DNA from: Acidilobaceae archaeon
GTDB lineage: Archaea > Thermoproteota > Thermoprotei_A > Sulfolobales > Acidilobaceae
Direction of reading: 5' to 3'
Length of the DNA stretch: 10,243 bases
NCBI GenBank assembly: GCA_027034115.1
Contig: JALVJB010000125.1
Coordinates: forward strand, 1-10,243
Shown here: positions 6,720 through 10,243 of the stretch, in pieces
Layout of the letters: each line of letters begins with the position of its first letter
Position numbering within the stretch: position 1 is the first letter of the stretch
Program-made: the position numbers and the translations under genes
The notes under the pieces: generated by a model
The model's database searches: none
What the model saw: the letters and a program-made list of their open reading frames with translations, nothing else
What the model was told of the DNA's origin: nothing

Positions 6720-7370
6720 TTGGCGGGGGCCTGCTTCATCATCCCTGTTGGTTTGAAGCGGGAAAAGATAGAGCGTATCCTCGAGACCAGCGAGGCGAAG
6801 AGGGTCGGGTGTATAGTTACCGTGACCGTGACTGGCTATGAGAGGGATAAGACGCCGCTCGTCGAGGCGGCCAGTGTTCTAGCGGAGATGATTGGTGCGA
6901 GGCACGAGCACATAGTTGTAGAGCCTGGGAATGTAGAGGGTCCTGTTAGGCTTTACCGCTTGCTCTGCTCCGAGGCTCCCTCACGGGTTATTGTAGCGGG
7001 TGTTTCGGGGTCCCGCTACCTATACCCTGTTCTCTTCCAGGTGTTGCTAATGTACTGGAGAGTTTCTGGGGCGGAGGTCTTAGTGCAGCATGGAGTCGAG
7101 GGAGGCGATTACAGCCTTGAACCCCTCCAAGGCTTCGCCTCGCCTGCGATGAAGCTGACCAGTATCCAGAAGGATCTCCTACGCCTTATCTACACGTCTA
7201 GGCGAGAGCTGTCCGGGAAGGCTCTAATAGAAGAGTATGGTTATACGAAGAGTGTATACTCGGTGCTAGCCGATATGGAGCGGAAGGGCCTCCTCCGCGT
7301 CCGCCGCGGTAGGATTGAGAAGACTCTTCCAGGTAGGATACTCTACGAGATGCTATGGGGTGGAGGATAA
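6720..7370 (+). CDS. csa3: Csa3, CARF-winged-helix CRISPR transcription regulator
   Basis: 216 aa, usual for Csa3. Residues 1 to about 135 form a Rossmann-like CARF domain: strand CFIIPVGL, strand GCIVTVTVTGYE, then a glycine-containing loop VAGVSGSRYLYPV (92-104) that matches the ligand-loop region of CARF proteins. Residues about 147-205 are a winged helix-turn-helix (LTSIQKDLLRLIYTSRR, recognition-helix region SVYSVLADMERKG, basic wing LLRVRRGRIEK). Csa3 proteins are archaeal regulators of adaptation and interference genes, some responding to cyclic oligoadenylate. Here it is divergent from the cas10d operon and 3 nt before cas6, so it is well placed to control both promoters in the 121-bp gap. 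TTG start fixed by the ribosome site. Which ligand, if any, it binds cannot be told from this sequence. Confidence 0.92.
   Translation: MAGACFIIPVGLKREKIERILETSEAKRVGCIVTVTVTGYERDKTPLVEAASVLAEMIGARHEHIVVEPGNVEGPVRLYRLLCSEAPSRVIVAGVSGSRYLYPVLFQVLLMYWRVSGAEVLVQHGVEGGDYSLEPLQGFASPAMKLTSIQKDLLRLIYTSRRELSGKALIEEYGYTKSVYSVLADMERKGLLRVRRGRIEKTLPGRILYEMLWGGG
7362..7366 (+). promoter_or_regulatory. Ribosome binding site of cas6
   Basis: GGAGG overlapping the last codons of csa3, 7 nt before the TTG at 7374; supports TTG as the cas6 start and coupling to csa3 translation. Confidence 0.65.
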
Positions 7371-7373
7371 GGG

Positions 7374-8213
7374 TTGATCCGCGGCTACAGGGCTTACATT
7401 GAAGTAGAGGCCGACGAGAAGATACCATACTTCACCGGTCAGCTCGTTAAAACGCTGGTCTACACTCTCGCCAAGGAAATACGCATATACAAGGGCCTAA
7501 GGGGCATAATCTCTGGGCTGCACCTCTCACCCCTGTTCAAGCCGGGGAGGCGATCCTATGAGCTGGGCGAGCTCGTCTCCCCCGTCTACGTATACAATCG
7601 AGAGGAGAACCGCCACGTCCTAGTACCAGTAGAGGTCAATGGAGAGTACATTATACACTTTGGCGGAGACGAGGCGCTCGCGGGAGTAGTAGCCGAGAAG
7701 CTCCAAGGCCTCCGGGAGAGGCTCGCAATCAAGGTAGGGGACAGCATTGTAACCTACAAGGTTGAAGGAGTCAGGGATATAACCAGCGAGGTCATGGAGA
7801 AGGAAATAATCCATGACAGGGCAAGCGTATACCTTAAAGGCCCGGTCAAATTATTCAACGTATACACCCAATCTAGACTGCCAAAATACAGCATCTCAGC
7901 CTACGAGCTACTAATGGCCCCATACATGCTCCTCCACGAAGCCCCAACCATAACCACGCAACTCGCAGTCGAAGCGATGAAGGTACTGGGGCTCCTAGTC
8001 GAGACCTATTACAGCCTCAACACGGTCAAACCAATACTCCTACCCTTCAAGGGCAAAGAGCCCGGGATGATAGGGAAGATAACGTACATCATAGACACGG
8101 ATAAAAAAGAAATAAAACAAGAAATATCAAAAATACTCTCAGTAGGGGAACTAGCTGGAGTAGGGGAGTCACGGCAAAACGGGTTCGGAACAATAACCTG
8201 GAAGCCGAAATAA
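7374..8213 (+). CDS. cas6: Cas6, pre-crRNA processing endoribonuclease
   Basis: 279 aa. The C-terminal glycine-rich loop GVGESRQNGFG (262-272) is the hallmark of Cas6, and the N-terminus begins with a ferredoxin-like strand (RAYIEVEA). Cas6 cuts within CRISPR repeats to release crRNAs with an 8-nt 5' handle. H50 in GLHLSPLFK and K56 have the same spacing as the catalytic His46/Lys52 of Pyrococcus furiosus Cas6, so they are candidates for catalysis; a matching tyrosine cannot be assigned with confidence (Y30 and Y39 are nearby). It is co-transcribed with csa3 (3-nt gap) and separated from the other interference genes, so crRNA supply and Csa3 level are tied together. TTG start. The gene is followed directly by a hairpin before the convergent neighbour. 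Confidence 0.93.
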   Translation: MIRGYRAYIEVEADEKIPYFTGQLVKTLVYTLAKEIRIYKGLRGIISGLHLSPLFKPGRRSYELGELVSPVYVYNREENRHVLVPVEVNGEYIIHFGGDEALAGVVAEKLQGLRERLAIKVGDSIVTYKVEGVRDITSEVMEKEIIHDRASVYLKGPVKLFNVYTQSRLPKYSISAYELLMAPYMLLHEAPTITTQLAVEAMKVLGLLVETYYSLNTVKPILLPFKGKEPGMIGKITYIIDTDKKEIKQEISKILSVGELAGVGESRQNGFGTITWKPK

Positions 8214-8219
8214 GGTGAA

Positions 8220-8237
8220 AAGCGGGTTTCCCCGCTT
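8220..8237. terminator. Hairpin between convergent genes, possible bidirectional terminator
   Basis: AAGCGGG-TTTC-CCCGCTT, a perfect 7-bp inverted repeat with a 4-nt loop, placed in the 33-nt gap between the stops of cas6 (+) and the transglutaminase-like gene (-). The position suggests shared termination. There is no long T-run on either strand, which archaeal terminators usually need, so it may instead stabilise 3' ends. Confidence 0.45.
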
Positions 8238-8246
8238 CTAGCTGTC

Positions 8247-9476
8247 TTAACCGTTTGTATCCAGCCATTCTTCGATGTTAGCAGGATTGGCGTCTCGAAC
8301 ATATATTCCTTTTCCTATTATTTCTATTTCTACTATGTTCTTCAAGTACGGTTGCCAGTAGTCGATCCAGTCACTTATGGCGTCGCGGGCGCTGGTGTAG
8401 TAGTATAGTGGGACGTTCTCGGAGGAGTACGTTTCTCCATCTATGTTATCATAGTATGCTAGTTTGATGTAGTCTCTGAGATAATGCTTTAACTGGTAGC
8501 TCATACCTAGGGGTGATAGATAGAGATAGTAGTATTGATAGTTTTTCCTTACTGTGAGTTTATAGTAGAGTGTTAGGCCGTTCCAGTAGTCTCCAGCGGG
8601 GTCGATAATATAGAATTGCTTCTTGGTACCGTTGTGCTCAACGTATATGACTGCCCAGTGGCCAATAGTCTCATTATATATTCCTATTATGTATACGTTA
8701 TCATTAGCCTCCTTAGTATTGTCTAGGATTGCATATGTGAAGAGGGCTAGGTCGTCGCAGTCACCGCAGCCTTCGCTCCAAGTCTCGTTAGGTAGCTTGA
8801 ATACTTCGTCTACAATTGTTATTCTACTTGGGTCCAGGGGGTCCGGGTACCTTACATGGTTATCGTGGCAGTATGAAAGGTAGTATTCCACGTCTATGAA
8901 GACGTTTAAGGTCTTCCGAGCCGGCTCCTCTCCAGCATACGGGGATAATGGTATAGTGCCTTGTATAGCCTTGTCCGCTTTTTCTAGTAGCCTGACGTAG
9001 AACTCTGCGAGAGACTCATTATCCTGGGCGTATCCCACCCAGTATGAAGCCCGGTATAAGGTGTTAAGGTACGTCTCATACTTCTCGTCTACCAGGGTGT
9101 AGTTGTATTCTAGGTTATTGTATCTCTCCTCCAGGAGGTTATAGGACTCGTTAAGCTTAACGTACTCCTGTAGTAGGTTAGCATAATTAGTTTTTAGAGT
9201 TGTGTAGTTGGCCCTGAGTTTCTCATAGGTTTTTGTTAGCTTATCAAAACGGTCTCGGAGATTAGTGTAGTTGTCTAGGAGGGCCTTGCTCCTCGCTTTT
9301 AGCCTGGTTAGGTTTTCGGAGAGTCTAGACTTCGCTTCTCGGAGACTGTTTATTTCTTCGTGGAGCTTCTCTAATTCTATACTCGTTTTATGTAGCCTCT
9401 CATTGTAGGTGTATATGGGTATGCTCATTACGACTAGGCTGATTATTACTCCAGCGGCGACTGACCGTGGCTCCAA
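8247..9476 (-). CDS. Membrane-anchored coiled-coil protein with transglutaminase-like domain
   Basis: 409 aa. Residues 5-24 are one hydrophobic N-terminal helix, a signal anchor. Residues about 28-136 are an unbroken heptad coiled coil; from 70 to 133 every heptad has Tyr or Phe at one core position (70, 77, 84 ... 133) and Leu or Val three residues on. The C-terminal domain has the transglutaminase-like triad: Cys240 in GCGDCDDLALF, His273 in GHWAVIYV, Asp292 in FYIIDPAG. Nine N-x-S/T sequons (55, 69, 90, 109, 125, 153, 230, 268, 282) suggest the bulk faces outwards and is glycosylated. Archaeal members of this superfamily are mostly uncharacterised and may be cysteine proteases or amide-bond enzymes; the substrate is unknown. 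The TTG start is the only one in frame after an upstream TAG. It converges on cas6, and nothing ties it to CRISPR function. Confidence 0.85.
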   Translation of the reverse strand: MEPRSVAAGVIISLVVMSIPIYTYNERLHKTSIELEKLHEEINSLREAKSRLSENLTRLKARSKALLDNYTNLRDRFDKLTKTYEKLRANYTTLKTNYANLLQEYVKLNESYNLLEERYNNLEYNYTLVDEKYETYLNTLYRASYWVGYAQDNESLAEFYVRLLEKADKAIQGTIPLSPYAGEEPARKTLNVFIDVEYYLSYCHDNHVRYPDPLDPSRITIVDEVFKLPNETWSEGCGDCDDLALFTYAILDNTKEANDNVYIIGIYNETIGHWAVIYVEHNGTKKQFYIIDPAGDYWNGLTLYYKLTVRKNYQYYYLYLSPLGMSYQLKHYLRDYIKLAYYDNIDGETYSSENVPLYYYTSARDAISDWIDYWQPYLKNIVEIEIIGKGIYVRDANPANIEEWLDTNG

Positions 9477-9482
9477 GTGTAC

Positions 9483-9499
9483 CGCCGCTACGAGCGGCG
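9483..9499 (-). repeat. Hairpin before the transglutaminase-like gene
   Basis: CGCCGCT-ACG-AGCGGCG, perfect 7-bp arms with a 3-nt loop, ending 7 nt before the TTG start. It lies around the predicted transcription start and covers the only weak ribosome-site-like purines (GGCGGT). Could be an operator palindrome or an RNA structure. Confidence 0.5.
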
Positions 9500-9504
9500 T
9501 CTAT
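9494..9504. repeat. 11-bp direct repeat, copy 1
   Basis: GCGGCGTCTAT, identical to 9544-9554 and exactly 50 bp from it. This copy overlaps one arm of the hairpin and lies between the predicted TATA box and the start codon. Confidence 0.6.
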
Positions 9505-9508
9505 ATTG

Positions 9509-9516
9509 TATTAAAG
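9509..9516 (-). promoter_or_regulatory. TATA box of the transglutaminase-like gene
   Basis: CTTTAATA on the minus strand, preceded by A-rich AAAAACCGA. The usual spacing puts transcription start near 9484-9491, a leader of about 8-15 nt, fitting the lack of a strong ribosome site. Confidence 0.5.
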
Positions 9517-9543
9517 TCGGTTTTTCCTTGGCCGGGTTTAGAT

Positions 9544-9554
9544 GCGGCGTCTAT
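9544..9554. repeat. 11-bp direct repeat, copy 2
   Basis: GCGGCGTCTAT, second copy, just after the stop of the permease gene and about 30 bp upstream of the TATA box. The two copies bracket the promoter. Confidence 0.6.
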
Positions 9555-9556
9555 TT

Positions 9557-10243
9557 TCAGTTTTTGATTAATATTATTATTCCAACTATTATTATAATTA
9601 TATTTATTATTTTCTTTAATCTCTCTGGTTTCGCCCTTGAAGCGGCATGAACTCCCAGAGCCACTCCCGGTATCCCGCCTAGTGACAACAATAGCGCCGC
9701 GCCGGGATCCAGGAGGCCTAGGGCTAGGTAGTTAGCTAGGCTGAGTGTTGATAGCACTAAGCCGTAGGCGAGCACGGTGCCCACAGCTTCCAGAGGGTCC
9801 AGCCTAACAATGTTTACGAGAGCGAACCCTACCAGTACTCCCGCCCCCACGCTAGTGAACTGTACTATGAGTGCTACGGTAAAGCCTAGAAGGTATGCGT
9901 GCTTCCTAGTAGGCGTTACTGGCAGGTCTAGCGTCTCCCTTGCCAGACTCAGGGCGCCTGTCCCTACTAATACTATTGCTAGGAGTATTGTTAGGGGCTT
10001 GGAGAGGGCCTCCACGGGGATGTACTTGAGTATGAGTCCTCCGAGCACTACGCTGGGCAGGCTCCCTGCCAGCAGGCGGAGAGCGATCCTCCTGTGAACC
10101 CGGCCCCTCCTACCCACGAGGAGCACTCCCGCTATCCTTGTCAGTGTTGCATAGAGGAGGTCCGTGCCCACCGCAATGGGTGGAGGGTAGCCTAGGAGTA
10201 TGAGCGCGGGAGTAGTGAGGGACCCTCCCCCTACCCCCGTGAG
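9557..10243 (-). CDS. TauE/SafE-family membrane permease, N-terminus outside window (partial)
   Basis: The frame is open to the right edge, so the gene starts outside; a GTG at 10171 is internal. The edge-proximal segment LTGVGGGSLTTPALILLGY, followed by PPPIAVGTDLLYATLTR, is the classic TauE/SafE repeat motif (GxGGGxLxxPxL ... AVGTxL). Further hydrophobic helices follow, with a second, weaker half-repeat around FTSVGAGVLVGFALVNIVRLDPLEAVGTVLAYG. Members export or import sulfite, sulfoacetate, sulfonates or related anions; the substrate is not predictable here. The C-terminus is extremely Ile-rich (KKIINIIIIIVGIIILIKN), a last transmembrane helix encoded by ATT/ATA-rich DNA. It lies upstream of the transglutaminase-like gene on the same strand with an 80-bp gap and a separate likely promoter, so they need not be one operon. 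Confidence 0.85.
   Translation of the reverse strand, partial: LTGVGGGSLTTPALILLGYPPPIAVGTDLLYATLTRIAGVLLVGRRGRVHRRIALRLLAGSLPSVVLGGLILKYIPVEALSKPLTILLAIVLVGTGALSLARETLDLPVTPTRKHAYLLGFTVALIVQFTSVGAGVLVGFALVNIVRLDPLEAVGTVLAYGLVLSTLSLANYLALGLLDPGAALLLSLGGIPGVALGVHAASRAKPERLKKIINIIIIIVGIIILIKN

Noticed and set aside
9560..9615. TTATTA-rich tract as a tandem repeat or AT-rich regulatory island
   Set aside because: It encodes the Ile-rich last transmembrane helix of the permease in frame; no separate role is needed.
9557..10171. GTG at 10171 as the true start of the permease
   Set aside because: The frame continues upstream to the window edge and encodes the conserved GVGGGSLTTP and YPPPIAVGTD motif, so the gene is partial and the GTG is internal.
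1..10243. CRISPR array, tRNA, rRNA or insertion sequence
   Set aside because: I saw no regularly spaced 24-37 bp repeats, no cloverleaf-like sequence, and no transposase or terminal inverted repeats. The array served by this locus must lie outside the window.

Overview
This window looks like chromosomal DNA of a hyperthermophilic crenarchaeon (Thermoproteota, in the Desulfurococcales/Thermofilales range). The signs are a crenarchaeal Csa3-type CRISPR regulator, a type I-D interference module, strong GGAGGTG Shine-Dalgarno motifs about 7 nt before start codons, many TTG/GTG starts, and TATA-like boxes instead of bacterial promoters. I cannot name the species.

The left two thirds hold a type I-D CRISPR-Cas locus in two divergent transcription units. 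Reading leftwards from about 6600: cas10d (large subunit with HD nuclease), a small helical protein I interpret as a free-standing Cas11d, csc2 (Cas7 backbone), csc1 (Cas5), cas3 (helicase only), cas2, and the start of a Cas4-like gene that runs off the left edge. Most junctions are overlaps or very short gaps, so this is one operon. Reading rightwards from about 6720: csa3 (CARF plus winged helix regulator) and cas6 (crRNA-processing RNase), 3 nt apart. A 121-bp intergenic region (6599-6719) carries both promoters. No CRISPR array is inside the window.

The parts fit the I-D pathway. Cas6 cuts the pre-crRNA; Csc2, Csc1, Cas10d and Cas11d form the surveillance complex; Cas3 supplies the helicase while the nuclease HD sits in Cas10d; Cas2 and the Cas4-like protein belong to adaptation; Csa3 probably controls expression. 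The most notable feature is that the large subunit is short (617 aa) and is followed, through a 1-nt TAGTG overlap with its own perfect ribosome binding site, by a 148-aa gene. In the I-D systems I know of, the small subunit is made by internal initiation inside cas10d.

The right third is probably not CRISPR. Convergent to cas6 is a membrane-anchored protein with a long coiled coil, remarkable for ten successive heptads with Tyr/Phe at one core position and Leu/Val at the next, ending in a transglutaminase-like Cys/His/Asp domain. Upstream of it on the same strand is a TauE/SafE-family membrane permease whose N-terminus is cut off by the right edge. The 80-bp gap between them holds an exact 11-bp direct repeat and a 7-bp-arm hairpin around a likely promoter. 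No stretch longer than about 125 bp lacks a gene.
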